A stretch of DNA of 64,000 nt from Herbaspirillum rubrisubalbicans (GTDB lineage Bacteria; Pseudomonadota; Gammaproteobacteria; Burkholderiales; Burkholderiaceae_D), in assembly GCF_003719195.1 (NCBI RefSeq), contig NZ_CP024996.1, positions 248,001-312,000 on the forward strand. The letters run 5' to 3'. Under the pieces are notes generated by a model. That model was not told the DNA's origin. It did no database searches and worked only from the letters and a program-made list of their open reading frames with translations. Shown one piece after another: positions 23,857 to 34,300 of this stretch (positions are counted from its first letter, which is position 1; each line of letters opens with the position of its first letter). The position numbers and the translations under genes are program-made.

Positions 23857-25875
23857 ATGTCATACCAGCAGAATTCGCATGTGCCCGTCCAGGACGCGGG
23901 CAATGCACCGTCCATGATGAAATTGATTCGGGCCGACCAGCTCATGGCCCTACGCAAGACGGTCTTGCTGTCGATGCCGGTCAACATGCTGCTGGGGCTC
24001 ATTTCCACCTTCGTCGCCTGGCGTGCGGACAAGTTGCCCATCGCCTTGCTCTGGCTGGCCTGCTCAGGTGTGGTCAATGTCTTGCGCGTGCTGGCTTGCC
24101 GCATCCCGGTGGAGCGTCTGGCCGCGCTCTTGCCTTGGTTGGGACAAGGTCAGCAGCCCGATGCCCGGGTTGATCCGGTCACCGAACTGAACCTGCGCCT
24201 GCACTGGATGCTGGCCTTGCTCTCGGGCATCGTGTGGGCCGGGGTACCCCTGCTGTGCGAAGGCTATACCACGCCGGAAACCCTGTTCTATCTGACTTGC
24301 GTATGCGGCATCACGGCCGGGGCGGTCACGCACGGCTTTGCTTTTGCTCGTATCCCGATCTGTTTCATCACGCCGCCGCTGCTGTCTATCATTGTCTGCC
24401 TGGCTGGCATCCAGACCGATTCCACCCGCCTGGCGCTGGCGGCAGCGGTGCTACTGTACCTGGCCGCGCTGATCCGTGGTTCCAAGGTCAGCGAGGGCCT
24501 GGTATCCCACGCCAGCGCGCTGAAGAACCAGGCCACCGCTGCCAACCAGGCGTTGGAACTGGCGCACCAGGACTTGCATCGTTTCGCCCAGCGGATGCAG
24601 TACCAGGCCGAACATGATCTGTTGACCGGCTTGCTGGGCCGTGCCGGTTTCATGGAGGTGGCGCCACGCATGGTGGCCCGCCAGGAACACGCGCTGTGCA
24701 TGATGTTTCTCGACCTTGATGGCTTCAAGGTCATCAATGACGCCTACGGCCACGAGGCCGGCGACCAGGTGCTCATCGAAGTGGCGCGGCGCCTGCACGA
24801 TTGCATCCCGGCCGAGGCCACGCTGGCGCGGCTGGGCGGAGATGAATTCGTGGTCCTCTATGCGTTGGCACCCAACGCCGAGCTGCCCGAGCACCTGGCG
24901 CGCCGTCTCATCGACGCCGTGCGCCAACCGTTCGCGCGGCTGGCGCATCGACATATCGGACTGAGCCTGGGCATCACCGTCACCCGCAGCGAAGACATCA
25001 ACGAAATGCTGGTCTGTTCGGATGCGGCCATGTATGAGGCCAAGCGCCGTGGGCGCAACCAGTTCTGTCTCTTCAACGACAGCCTCAATGCCCATCTGCA
25101 GATGAAGCGCGATGTCGAGCGCGACCTGGCCCATGCGCTCACGCAGCGCCAGTTGGAGGTATGGTTCCAGCCCATCGTGCATCACGATGGACGCACCCTG
25201 GATGGCTTCGAGGCGTTGTTGCGCTGGCACCACCCGCGTCATGGCGACATCGCCGCCCCTGAATTGATCGGAATCGCGGCCTTGGCCGGCCTGTCGGAAG
25301 AACTGCTGCGTTTCATCATCGGCGAGGTGGCCGAGATGATCCGCTTCTTGCAGGCCAGCACCCGCAGCGATCTACGGGTATCGATGAATATCTCTCCGCG
25401 CGAGATGGAACGCCTGTGCATCGAGGAACTGGTGATGGCCACCTTGAAGACCTATCGCGTGCCGGCCCAGATGCTGGAAATCGAGATCACCGAAGAAACC
25501 GCGCTGGACCTGCAAGCCGCCACCCAGACCCTGGTGGCGCTATCCATGCAGGGCGTGAGCATTGCCATCGATGACTTTGGGGTGGGTTATTCCTCGCTGG
25601 GTTTCCTGCGCCAGATGCGTGTCTCGCGGGTGAAGATCGACCGCAGCTTCGTCACCGGCCTGGCCGGACAGACCGAGAACCAGGCCTTGGTGGCGGCCAT
25701 GTTGCAACTCTCGGGCAGCCTGGGCTTCCAGGTGGTGGCCGAGGGTGTGGAGAGCGAGCAAGACCTGCATACGCTGCAAGCCATGGGGTGCCATGCCATG
25801 CAGGGCTATTACTTCTCGCCACCGATGCCGGCGCGGCAGGCGTGTGAGATGGTCAAGGCGCAGGGCCGGAGTTAA
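23857..25875 (+). CDS. Membrane GGDEF-EAL c-di-GMP enzyme
   Basis: A 672-residue protein with five or six N-terminal membrane segments (to about residue 210), then GGDEF (DLLTGLLGRAGFME, LDLDGFKVINDAYGHEAGD, ARLGGDEFVVLYA) and EAL domains. The EAL residues are all in place: FEALLRWHHP, the Asn of SMNISPREME, EIEITEE, AIDDFGVGYSS, VKIDRSFV and VVAEGVES. Both halves therefore look catalytic, so it could make or cleave c-di-GMP depending on input. No RxxD site precedes GGDEF. It is divergent from the small Thr-rich gene and the other cyclase. Confidence 0.92.
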   Translation: MSYQQNSHVPVQDAGNAPSMMKLIRADQLMALRKTVLLSMPVNMLLGLISTFVAWRADKLPIALLWLACSGVVNVLRVLACRIPVERLAALLPWLGQGQQPDARVDPVTELNLRLHWMLALLSGIVWAGVPLLCEGYTTPETLFYLTCVCGITAGAVTHGFAFARIPICFITPPLLSIIVCLAGIQTDSTRLALAAAVLLYLAALIRGSKVSEGLVSHASALKNQATAANQALELAHQDLHRFAQRMQYQAEHDLLTGLLGRAGFMEVAPRMVARQEHALCMMFLDLDGFKVINDAYGHEAGDQVLIEVARRLHDCIPAEATLARLGGDEFVVLYALAPNAELPEHLARRLIDAVRQPFARLAHRHIGLSLGITVTRSEDINEMLVCSDAAMYEAKRRGRNQFCLFNDSLNAHLQMKRDVERDLAHALTQRQLEVWFQPIVHHDGRTLDGFEALLRWHHPRHGDIAAPELIGIAALAGLSEELLRFIIGEVAEMIRFLQASTRSDLRVSMNISPREMERLCIEELVMATLKTYRVPAQMLEIEITEETALDLQAATQTLVALSMQGVSIAIDDFGVGYSSLGFLRQMRVSRVKIDRSFVTGLAGQTENQALVAAMLQLSGSLGFQVVAEGVESEQDLHTLQAMGCHAMQGYYFSPPMPARQACEMVKAQGRS

Positions 25876-25895
25876 GCGTTTCCTGACAGGCTTTC

Positions 25896-25943
25896 CCCAA
25901 AGTTGAAGCAGATCAAGCTTTCTCTGATCTGCTGCACTTTGGG
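25896..25943 (+). terminator. Long hairpin after GGDEF-EAL gene
   Basis: CCCAAAGT/ACTTTGGG (25896-25903, 25936-25943) and AGCAGATCA/TGATCTGCT (25907-25915, 25925-25933) form a two-part stem with a small internal loop and a 9-base loop. No T-run follows, so it may be a weak terminator or an mRNA-stabilising structure. Confidence 0.5.
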
Positions 25944-26047
25944 ACTGACCAGCAATTGAGTTCGCTCCGACCTGGGGCTATGCTGCAACACAGCAAGAAG
26001 GCATGAGCACGCTCGCTCTCACGCCATCCCACACCCAGGAGGACGAC

Positions 26048-27007
26048 ATGTTTCCACCCACGCAGGCCACGCCTGCAGAGCGCTATGGTCAACTCATTCG
26101 CGATGCCATCGGCGCCCAGCCGATGCGGGTCGCGGTGGTCCATCCCTGCTCGGTCGAGGCCTTGCAGGGCGCGCTGGAGGCGCGTGACGAAGGCTTGCTG
26201 GAGCCGTTGCTGGTGGGGCCGCAAGCGAAGATACGGCACATTGCCGAGCAAGCCGGGCTGTCTCTGCAGGGCTTGCTCATCGAGGATGTCGAGCATAGCC
26301 ATGCGGCGGCTGCGCGGGCCGTCGAACTGGCCATCCAGGGCCAGGTCGGTGCGCTCATGAAGGGCAGCCTGCACAGCGACGAATTGCTCGGTGCCGTGGT
26401 GGGAGCCGGCTCAGGCCTGCGCACTGAGCGCCGCATCAGTCATGTCTACGCCATGGCCATCCCCACCTATGCCAAGCCGCTCATCATCACCGATGCGGCC
26501 ATCAACATCGCCCCCACGCTGGCGCACAAGCGCGACATCTGCCAGAACGCCATCGACCTGTTGCATGTAATGGGCGTGCCGCGTCCGCATGTGGCGGTGT
26601 TGGCCGCAGTGGAAACGGTCAACCCGGCCATGCCCTCGACGCTGGATGCCGCGGCCCTCACCGTGATGGCCACGCGCCACCAGATCACCGGCGCGATGGT
26701 CGATGGGCCGCTGGCCTTCGACAATGCCATCAGCCTGCAATCGGCTGCCATCAAGGATATCCAGTCGCCGGTGGCGGGTAGCGCCGACATCCTGCTGGTA
26801 CCCGATCTCGAAGCCGGCAACATGCTGGCCAAGCAATTGATCTATCTGGCGCAGGCCGAGGCGGCCGGCCTGGTGCTGGGTGCGCGGGTGCCGGTGATTC
26901 TCACCAGCCGCGCCGACAGCCTGCGGGTACGACTGGCTTCGTCGGCGCTGGCGCGGCTGTTCGCCTCGCGCAGCAAGCTGCACGCCGTGGGCAAGGAGGT
27001 GGCATGA
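26048..27007 (+). CDS. Phosphate acetyl/butyryltransferase
   Basis: A 319-residue PTA_PTB-family enzyme that interconverts acyl-CoA and acyl phosphate. Visible family segments are GALMKGSLHSDELLGAVVG, RRISHVYAM, DAAINIAPTL, NPAMPSTLDAAAL, GPLAFDNAIS and VPDLEAGNMLAKQL. The length fits the short form without the DRTGG domain. Start is ATG 26048, with AGGAGG five bases upstream; ATG 26003 has no such support. Its stop overlaps the acetate kinase start by 4 bp, so the acyl phosphate made here goes to that kinase. Acetyl versus longer acyl specificity cannot be set from sequence. Confidence 0.92.
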   Translation: MFPPTQATPAERYGQLIRDAIGAQPMRVAVVHPCSVEALQGALEARDEGLLEPLLVGPQAKIRHIAEQAGLSLQGLLIEDVEHSHAAAARAVELAIQGQVGALMKGSLHSDELLGAVVGAGSGLRTERRISHVYAMAIPTYAKPLIITDAAINIAPTLAHKRDICQNAIDLLHVMGVPRPHVAVLAAVETVNPAMPSTLDAAALTVMATRHQITGAMVDGPLAFDNAISLQSAAIKDIQSPVAGSADILLVPDLEAGNMLAKQLIYLAQAEAAGLVLGARVPVILTSRADSLRVRLASSALARLFASRSKLHAVGKEVA

Positions 27008-28185
27008 ATCGCTGGTTGCTCACTTTCAATGCCGGTTCCTCCACCATCAAGCTGGGGGTGTTTCGACTCGACGGTGCGCACGCCGAGAAAATCGGCCAGG
27101 GCCAGCTCGACCTGCATCTTACGCCGCTCAAACTGCGGCTGGATATCGAAGGTGTGCGTTCGGCCATGGACATCGATGCCGATCCCGCCGCGTCCATGGA
27201 CCAGGTGCTGGAGCGCGTGCTGCATCAACTGGAAGTCGGTCACGAGCAAGGTGCGCTGTGCGCGGTAGGCCATCGTGTGGTGCATGGCGGTTTGCACCTG
27301 GCGCAGTCGGTGCTGCTGGATGAACGCATCGAGCAGGAACTGGAAGCCCTGGCGCCGCTGGCCCCGCTGCACCAGCCGCAGAACCTGCGCCTGATCCGTG
27401 CCATTGCACGGCTACGCCCGGGCCTGCCGCAAACCGCTTCCTTCGACACCGCCTTCCATGCCAACCAGGATGCGCTGGCGCGCCGCTTCGCCCTGCCGCG
27501 CAAGCTGCACGACCAGGGTGTGCTGCGCTATGGCTTCCACGGCATTTCCTACAGCTACATCGCCGCCGAACTGCGCCGACGCAATCTGCCCGAGGCGCAT
27601 GGCAACGTGGTGGTGGCGCACCTGGGCAATGGTGCCAGCCTGTGCGCCATCCAGAATGGTCGCAGCCTGGACGCCAGTACCGGTTTCTCTACCCTCGAAG
27701 GCGTCCCCATGGGCACGCGTTGCGGCGCGCTCGATGCCGGCGTGCTGCTGTACCTGTTGCAGCAAGGGATGACGCCGGCGGCACTGGAGAATCTGCTGTA
27801 TCACCAGTCCGGCTTGCTCGGTGTGTCAGGTATCAGCGCCGATGTGCGGACCTTGCAGCAGAGCAGTGAGACGGCCGCCCGCGAGGCGCTGGAATTGTTC
27901 GCCCTGCGCTGCGCCGGCGAAGCCGCGCGCCTGGCGACCACCCTGGGTGGTCTGGATGCGCTGGTCTTCACGGCTGGCATCGGCGAGCACGATGCACACA
28001 TGCGTGCGGCCATCTGCGCTCGGCTGGATTGGCTGGGTGTGCGTCTGGATGAAAGCGCCAACGAGCAGCACCTCGAATGCATCAGCCACCAGGCCAGCCG
28101 CTTGCGTGTGCTGGTCATTCCCACCAATGAAGAACAGGTCATTGCCGACGATGCGGCAAGACTGATCACCGGGAGTTCCGCATGA
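27004..28185 (+). CDS. ackA: Acetate/propionate kinase
   Basis: A 393-residue ASKHA-fold kinase making acyl phosphate plus ADP to acid plus ATP. Conserved features are FNAGSSTIKLG at the N-terminus, GHRVVHGG with the substrate Arg, SFDTAFHAN, LRYGFHGISYSYI with the catalytic His, HLGNGASLCAI, GVPMGTRCGALD and FTAGIGEHDAH. It is coupled by 4-bp ATGA overlaps to the phosphotransacylase before it and the PhaC-like gene after it. Together they could conserve energy from excess acetyl-CoA, or from acyl-CoA released from PHB. Confidence 0.93.
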   Translation: MNRWLLTFNAGSSTIKLGVFRLDGAHAEKIGQGQLDLHLTPLKLRLDIEGVRSAMDIDADPAASMDQVLERVLHQLEVGHEQGALCAVGHRVVHGGLHLAQSVLLDERIEQELEALAPLAPLHQPQNLRLIRAIARLRPGLPQTASFDTAFHANQDALARRFALPRKLHDQGVLRYGFHGISYSYIAAELRRRNLPEAHGNVVVAHLGNGASLCAIQNGRSLDASTGFSTLEGVPMGTRCGALDAGVLLYLLQQGMTPAALENLLYHQSGLLGVSGISADVRTLQQSSETAAREALELFALRCAGEAARLATTLGGLDALVFTAGIGEHDAHMRAAICARLDWLGVRLDESANEQHLECISHQASRLRVLVIPTNEEQVIADDAARLITGSSA

Positions 28186-29333
28186 CGACTTCATCTGCCA
28201 GCCACACCGGCCCTGCCCCCCACGATGCCGCCGCCGTCAGCCCTGGCTGCGTGCCCTTGTTCTGGCCGATGATGCTGGCCACCCAGGTATTTCGACAGGG
28301 GCAAGAGGTGGTGGACAAGCATCTACGATTTCTGGAAGAAGAAGCCAAGCTGCACGCCATCCAACATCCCCGGATGGCCACCGCCAACCACGAGCGCCTG
28401 AAGCTGCGCACGCTGACCCTGCGTGAATATGGCAAGCCCGCTGCCGTGCCCACTCTGGTGGTGGCGCCCTATGCCGGTCACTCTTCGGTGATTGCCGACT
28501 ATTACCATGGCCAGAGCCTGGTCGAAACGCTCATGGCGCACGGCGTCTCGCATGTGTGTCTGACCGACTGGCACAGCGCCAGCGAAGACATGAAAGACCT
28601 GGAGATCGACAACTACCTGGCCGATCTGTGCGTGGTGATCCAGGAGCTGGGTGGTCGCGTCAACCTGGTCGGCCTGTGCCAGGGCGGCTGGATCTCGGCC
28701 ATGATCGCGGCGCGCTTCCCGCCTATGGTGCAGCGCCTGGTGCTGGCCGGTTCTCCCATCGATGCCGGTGCCGGCGATGGTCCCTTGAAGCAGATGGTGG
28801 AGCGCACCCCGATCCGCTTCTACGAAGACCTGGTACGTACCGGCGGCGGACTCATGCGCGGCAGCTTCATGCTACAGGGCTGGAAGAACATGCATCCCGA
28901 TGAGCACTACTTCACCGAGCACCTGGACCTGTTCCAGCACATCGACGATCCGGTCTACCTGGCCAAGCGCGAGACCTTCTCGGCCTGGTACGAAACCACG
29001 GTCGACCTGCCGGGGCGCTGGTATCTCCAGGCCATCCGCAACATCTTCAAGGACAACCTGCTGGCGCGCGGCAAGTATGTGGCGCTGGGCAAGCAGCTTG
29101 ATCTCAAGGACATCCACTGCCCGCTGTATCTGCTGGCCGGCGAGCGCGACGACATCACCACTGCCGAACAGGTGATGAACGCCGCCACCCTGATGGGCAC
29201 GCCCGCCACCCACATCACGCAACGCGTGGTGCCGGGCGGGCATATCGGTTTGTTCATGGGAAGCCGCACGCTGGCCGAGACCTGGCCGCAGATTGCGCAG
29301 TGGTTGATGGCACCCTTGACGGCGGGTGCCTAG
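28182..29333 (+). CDS. PHA synthase/depolymerase-like alpha/beta hydrolase with Cys nucleophile
   Basis: A 383-residue alpha/beta hydrolase whose nucleophile elbow is VGLCQGGW, with Cys166 in place of Ser. Likely triad partners are Asp in AGERDDIT and His in VPGGHIGLFMG. Cys elbows of this kind occur in PHA synthases (G-Y-C-x-G) and in some intracellular PHB depolymerases of the Ralstonia PhaZ type. At 383 residues it is shorter than class I synthases (about 570). It is coupled to the acetate kinase gene by a 4-bp overlap. The operon context favours a catabolic enzyme that releases acyl units, but a synthase-like role cannot be excluded. Its stop codon overlaps that of the convergent TetR gene. 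Confidence 0.8.
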   Translation: MTTSSASHTGPAPHDAAAVSPGCVPLFWPMMLATQVFRQGQEVVDKHLRFLEEEAKLHAIQHPRMATANHERLKLRTLTLREYGKPAAVPTLVVAPYAGHSSVIADYYHGQSLVETLMAHGVSHVCLTDWHSASEDMKDLEIDNYLADLCVVIQELGGRVNLVGLCQGGWISAMIAARFPPMVQRLVLAGSPIDAGAGDGPLKQMVERTPIRFYEDLVRTGGGLMRGSFMLQGWKNMHPDEHYFTEHLDLFQHIDDPVYLAKRETFSAWYETTVDLPGRWYLQAIRNIFKDNLLARGKYVALGKQLDLKDIHCPLYLLAGERDDITTAEQVMNAATLMGTPATHITQRVVPGGHIGLFMGSRTLAETWPQIAQWLMAPLTAGA

Positions 29334-30025
29334 GCACCAGCGTTTTTTTTGCGGGCGGCGGGTTTGCGTGCCGCCTTGCTGGCCGATGGCTGCGCTGGCG
29401 TATTCTCTGGCGCCACCACCATGACAGCCGCCTTCAGGAACCAGGCCAGCACCGATTCGGCCGTCTTGCCATCCACGATATGGGGCACGCAGCGGTAGGA
29501 GAAACTGACCCCTTCGCATAGCGCCATGAGGCCGATGGCGATCTCGCGCGGCGGGGCAGTGGGCGCGATGCCAGTCACCTGGCAATAGGCCTGTACGAAC
29601 CGGGTGATCTGGCGGTAGCGCCCTTCCAGGAAGTCGTCGAGCTGCGCACGGAATTTTTCATCGCGCAGCGCCACGATGCGTGCTTCCATCCACAGCAGGC
29701 TGCACTGGTCATCGCGATACAGCGCCGAATATTGCGTGGCTAGAGCGTCGCGCAGCGCACCCGGCGCGGTCAGGCCGCCATCAAGCAGACGCTCGAAACC
29801 GCGGTCGATAGTTTCCCCCTCGCGGCGCAGCAGCTCGAAGAAGAGCTGCGTCTTGTCATCGAAGTTGGAATAGAAGGCGCCGCGCGAGTAACCGGCAGCA
29901 GCGCTGATGTCTTCCACGCTGGTCTGCGCGTATCCCTGTTGCATGAAGACCGCGTGCGCTGCCTCCAGCAGCCTTTCGCGGGTCTGCTCACGGCTTTGCT
30001 CGCGGCTGAGTCGTTGGCGTGTCAT
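29330..30025 (-). CDS. TetR-family repressor of the adjacent RND pump
   Basis: A 231-residue TetR/AcrR regulator. The helix-turn-helix region reads TRERLLEAAHAVFMQQGYAQ then TSVEDISAAAGYSRGAFYSN, followed by a helical ligand domain and a Lys/Ala-rich tail. It is divergent from the three-gene RND efflux operon, with two palindromes in between, the classic AcrR-AcrAB layout. ATG 30025 is preferred; an upstream ATG at 30079 would put those palindromes inside the gene. Its stop overlaps the stop of the convergent PhaC-like gene (CTAG). Confidence 0.88.
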   Translation of the reverse strand: MTRQRLSREQSREQTRERLLEAAHAVFMQQGYAQTSVEDISAAAGYSRGAFYSNFDDKTQLFFELLRREGETIDRGFERLLDGGLTAPGALRDALATQYSALYRDDQCSLLWMEARIVALRDEKFRAQLDDFLEGRYRQITRFVQAYCQVTGIAPTAPPREIAIGLMALCEGVSFSYRCVPHIVDGKTAESVLAWFLKAAVMVVAPENTPAQPSASKAARKPAARKKNAGA

Positions 30026-30046
30026 GGGGCAGGATTCTAGCATCCT

Positions 30047-30088
30047 TGTATTCAAATACAGTATTGCATCTGAATTCATATGTGAATT
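30047..30088. promoter_or_regulatory. Two palindromes, candidate TetR operators
   Basis: TGTATTCAAATACA (30047-30060) and AATTCATATGTGAATT (30073-30088) are inverted repeats with 6-base arms, 27 bp apart centre to centre, in the AT-rich gap between the TetR gene and the efflux operon. A repressor bound here could block both promoters. Confidence 0.5.
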
Positions 30089-30172
30089 AGAATCGCTGAA
30101 GTTTGGTAAGGATCACTCTCCAGGATGCGGAACGCCAGACGATCCGACACTCCTTTTCCCGAAAGGAATGCT

Positions 30173-31312
30173 GTGAAGCCCGTTTTGTTCGTTTCGCCTG
30201 TTCTGCCCGCCCGGCGTGTGCCCCTGGCCTTGCTGACCGTGTCCTTTGCGCTGTTGCTGTCGGCCTGCAGCAAGCCGGCCCCGGTGGCCGAGGCGCCGCG
30301 CGAAGTGGTGGTATTGCAGGCACAGGAGCGCGGCGGCAGCCTGCCGCTGCAGCTGCCGGCCGAGGTGCAGTCGCGCTATGTGACTTCGTTGTCCTTCCGC
30401 GTGGCCGGCCAGTTGGTGGAACGCCGCGTGCACCTGGGTGACGTGGTGCGCCGGGGCCAGGTGCTGGCCCGCCTGGATCCTGCCGACGCCGACCAGAACG
30501 CCGTCTCGGCGCGGGCCGAGCTGGCCTCCGCCCGCCAGCATCTGGAGGCGGCCGAAAAACAATTGCAACGCGACACCGAGCAAGCCCACGAACAACTGAT
30601 CAGTACCCAGCAACTGGAACAAAGCCAGGACGCCCACGCCGCTGCCCTCTCGCAGTTCAAGGCAGCGCAGGCGCGCGCGGCCGTGGCTGGTAACCAGCGC
30701 GACTACACTACTCTGGTGGCGCAGCATGATGGCGTCATCAGCGCTGAACAGGCCAATACCGGCGACGTGCTCAGCGCCGGCCAGCCGGTCTATGCGCTGG
30801 CGTGGTCGGGGGCGATGGACGTGGTTACCGATGTGGCCGACCGTCAGTTGGCCAGCTTGCAGCCGGGCGCTGCCGCAACCGTCACGCTCGCCGCATTGCC
30901 GGGCAAGCATTTCCAGGCGCGGGTGCGCGAAATCAGTCCTGCCGCCGATCCGCAAAGTCGCACCTATCGCGTCAAGCTCACGCTGGAACAGCCCGAGCCC
31001 GGCGTGCGCCTGGGCATGATCGGCGAAGTGGCCATCACGCCGCATTCCGATGCCAATGCCGGCCAGGTGATGCTGCTGCCGGCCACTGCCTTGTTCCACC
31101 AAGGAGGGAAGCCAGCGGTATGGATCGTCGGTGTCGAAGGCAAGCTGGAACTGCGCCCGGTCATCATCGCCGCCTATGGCGAACGCAGTATTGCCCTCTC
31201 GCAAGGGGTGACGGCCAATGACAAGGTGGTGGTGCAAGGCGTGCATACCCTCACGGTGGGCGAGAAGGTCAAGCCGGTGGCGCCGCTGCACGCCGAGGAC
31301 TTCGCCCTATGA
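30173..31312 (+). CDS. RND efflux periplasmic adaptor (membrane fusion lipoprotein)
   Basis: A 379-residue adaptor protein. The N-terminus has a lipobox (LLLSACS, lipid-bearing Cys) after a hydrophobic signal. It then shows the split barrel-sandwich motif (VSLRVAG-type segment SLSFRVAGQLVERRVHLGDV), a coiled-coil hairpin (residues about 100-160, AEKQLQRDTEQAHEQLIST) and beta-barrel parts (ITPHSDANAGQVMLLPATAL). Start is GTG 30173 because AAAGGA lies five bases before it; ATG 30125 lacks this. The stop overlaps the pump gene by 4 bp. It bridges the inner-membrane pump and outer-membrane channel encoded next. Confidence 0.92.
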   Translation: MKPVLFVSPVLPARRVPLALLTVSFALLLSACSKPAPVAEAPREVVVLQAQERGGSLPLQLPAEVQSRYVTSLSFRVAGQLVERRVHLGDVVRRGQVLARLDPADADQNAVSARAELASARQHLEAAEKQLQRDTEQAHEQLISTQQLEQSQDAHAAALSQFKAAQARAAVAGNQRDYTTLVAQHDGVISAEQANTGDVLSAGQPVYALAWSGAMDVVTDVADRQLASLQPGAAATVTLAALPGKHFQARVREISPAADPQSRTYRVKLTLEQPEPGVRLGMIGEVAITPHSDANAGQVMLLPATALFHQGGKPAVWIVGVEGKLELRPVIIAAYGERSIALSQGVTANDKVVVQGVHTLTVGEKVKPVAPLHAEDFAL

Positions 31313-34300
31313 GCGCGCCCGGTCGCTTCAATCTTTCCGCCTGGACCCTGAAGCACCAGGCGCTGGTGACCTTCATCCTGGCGCTGGTGACCTTGCTGGG
31401 CATCGGATCGTATTCGCGTCTGTCGCAATCCGAAGATCCACCCTTCACCTTCAAGGTCATGGTGATCCAGACCGATTGGCCGGGCGCCACTGCGCGCCAG
31501 GTGCAGGAACAGATCACCGACCGCATCGCCCGCAAGCTGCAGGAAACCCCGGACGTCGATTTCCTGCGCAGCTATTCGCGCCCCGGCCAGTCGCAACTGT
31601 TCTTCACCATCAAGGACACGGCGCCAGCCTCGCAGGTGCCGCAGACTTGGTATCAGGTGCGCAAGAAGGTCGGCGACATGGCGGCCACCTTGCCGCAGGG
31701 CGTCAAGGGGCCTTATTTCAATGATGAATTCGGCGATGTCTACACCAACATCTACGCACTGGCCGGCGATGGCTTCACGCCCGCGCAACTGCGCGACTAT
31801 GCCGACCAGTTGCGCGCCGAACTGCTGCACGTGCCGGGCGTGGCCAAGATCGATTACTTCGGCGATCGCCAGGAGCACATCTACATCGACATCGGCAATG
31901 CCCGCATGACGCGTCTGGGCATCAGTCCGCAGCAACTGGCCGATGCCATCGGCGGCCAGAATGCGGTGGTGCCGGGCGGGCTCATCACCACCGGCAGTGA
32001 CCGCGTCTATGTGCGTCCCACCGGCCAGTTCGAGAACCTGCGTGCGCTGGAAGAGAAGATCATCCACATCAACAACCGCAATTTCCGCCTGGGCGATATC
32101 GCTACCATCCACCGTGGCTACGATGAGCCGCAGGAACAGGAAATGCGCGCCAACGGCCAGCCGGTGCTGGGCATCGGCGTGACCATGCAACCGGGGGGCG
32201 ATGTGATCCGCCTGGGTAAGGCGCTGGATGAACGAACTGAACAATTGCGCAAGCGCCTGCCGGCAGGCCTCACGCTGACGGCGGTTTCCAGTATGCCGCA
32301 CGCAGTGGAAAAATCAGTAGATGAATTTTTGGAAGCAGTGGCCGAGGCGGTGGCCATCGTGCTGGTGGTGAGCCTGCTGTCGCTGGGCATACGCACCGGC
32401 ATGGTGGTGGTGATCTCGATTCCCATCGTACTGGCGGTTACTGCGCTGTTCATGTACCTGTTCGATATCGGTCTGCACAAGGTGTCGCTGGGCACCCTGG
32501 TGCTGGCGCTGGGCCTGCTGGTGGATGACGCCATCATCGCCGTGGAAATGATGGCGGTAAAGCTGGAACAAGGCTGGAACCGTCACCGCGCCGCCGCCTT
32601 CGCCTACACCAGCACCGCCTTCCCCATGCTGACCGGCACCCTGGTCACGGTGGCGGGCTTTCTGCCCATCGCCCTGGCCAAGTCCGGTACGGGCGAATAC
32701 ACGCGTTCCATCTTCGAGGTATCGGCCATTGCGCTGCTGCTGTCCTGGCTGGCGGCGGTGGTGCTGATTCCGCTGTTGGGCTATCACATGCTCAAGGAAA
32801 AACCGGGTGCATTGAGCGATGAACAGATCGCTGCCCAGCCCCATGCCGGCCATGATGAAGAAGACCACGATCACCCCATCTACCAGACCCGCGTCTACAC
32901 CCTGCTGCGTCGTGCGGTGGCCTGGTGCGTGGCATTCCGGGGGCGGGTGGTGATCCTCACCACGGTGCTCTTCATCGGTTCGCTGGCCGCTTTCGCGCTG
33001 GTGCCGCAGCAATTCTTCCCCAGCTCGGACCGGCCCGAACTGCTGATCGACCTGCGCTTGCCCGAACGCGCCTCGTTTGAAGCCACCCAGCGCGAAACGA
33101 TCCGCATGGAAGCGCTGTTGAAGGGCCGGCCCCAGATCGACCACTACGTCAGCTTCGTCGGCGTCGGCGCGCCGCGCTTCTACCTACCGCTGGATCAGCA
33201 ACTGGCCAGCGCCAACTTTGCGCAATTCGTCGTCACTGCCAAATCAGTGGAAGACCGCGAAGCCCTGGCGCGCGCGCTGGAAGAGCCGCTGCGCAAGCAG
33301 TTCAGCGGTGCGCGCACACGCCTGACGCGTCTGGAGAATGGCCCGCCGGTGGGCTTCCCGGTGCAGTTTCGCATCAGTGGCGAGCAGATTCCCAAGGTGC
33401 GCGCCATTGCCGAACAGGTGGCCGCCGAACTGCGCAAGGAAAGTCGCGCCACCAACATCCAGTTCGACTGGGATGAGCCGGCGCAGCGTTCGGTCTCTTT
33501 CGAGATCGATCAGAAGCGGGCCGCTGAACTGGGGTTGAGCAGTCAGCAGATTTCCAACTTCCTGGCCATGCAATTGTCGGGCTTCACGGTCACCCAATAT
33601 CGCGAACGCGACAAGCTCATCAGCGTCGACCTGCGTGCCCCGCGCAGTGAGCGCGTCGACCCTGCGCGCCTGGCCACCTTGTCCATGCCCACCACCCATG
33701 GCCCGGTGCCCCTGGCGACGCTGGGTCGGTTCCACGATACGCTGGAATATGGCGTCATCTGGGAGCGTGACCGCCAGCCCACCATTACTGTCCTGGCCGA
33801 CGTGCGACCTGGGGTGCAGGGCATCGACGTGACCAATGCCGTCAATCAGAAACTCGATGCCTTGCGTAGCGAACTGCCGGTGGGCTATCGCATCAACGTG
33901 GGTGGACCGGTGGAAGAAAACGCCAAGGCGCAATCCTCGATCTCGGCCCAGATGCCGCTGATGGTCATTGCCGTGCTGCTGTTGCTGATGGTGCAGTTGC
34001 AAAGCTTCGGTCGCACCCTGATGGTGGTGATGACTGCGCCGCTGGGCTTGATCGGCGTGGTGGCGGCGCTGCTGCTGTTTGGCCAGCCGTTTGGTTTCGT
34101 GGCCATGCTGGGCACCATCGCCATGTTAGGCATCATCATGCGCAATTCGGTGATCCTGGTGGATCAGATCGAGCAGGACATCGCCGCCGGCCGCGGTCGC
34201 TTCGATGCCATCGTCGGCGCCACCGTGCGGCGTTTCCGGCCGATCACGCTGACCGCTGCGGCGGCCGTGCTGGCGCTCATTCCGCTATTGCGCAGCAACT

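Noticed and set aside
32314..33144. Gln/His-rich 276-residue frame on the minus strand inside the RND pump gene
   Set aside because: It is a shadow of the pump coding sequence, with low-complexity Gln/His/Gly content from codon bias.
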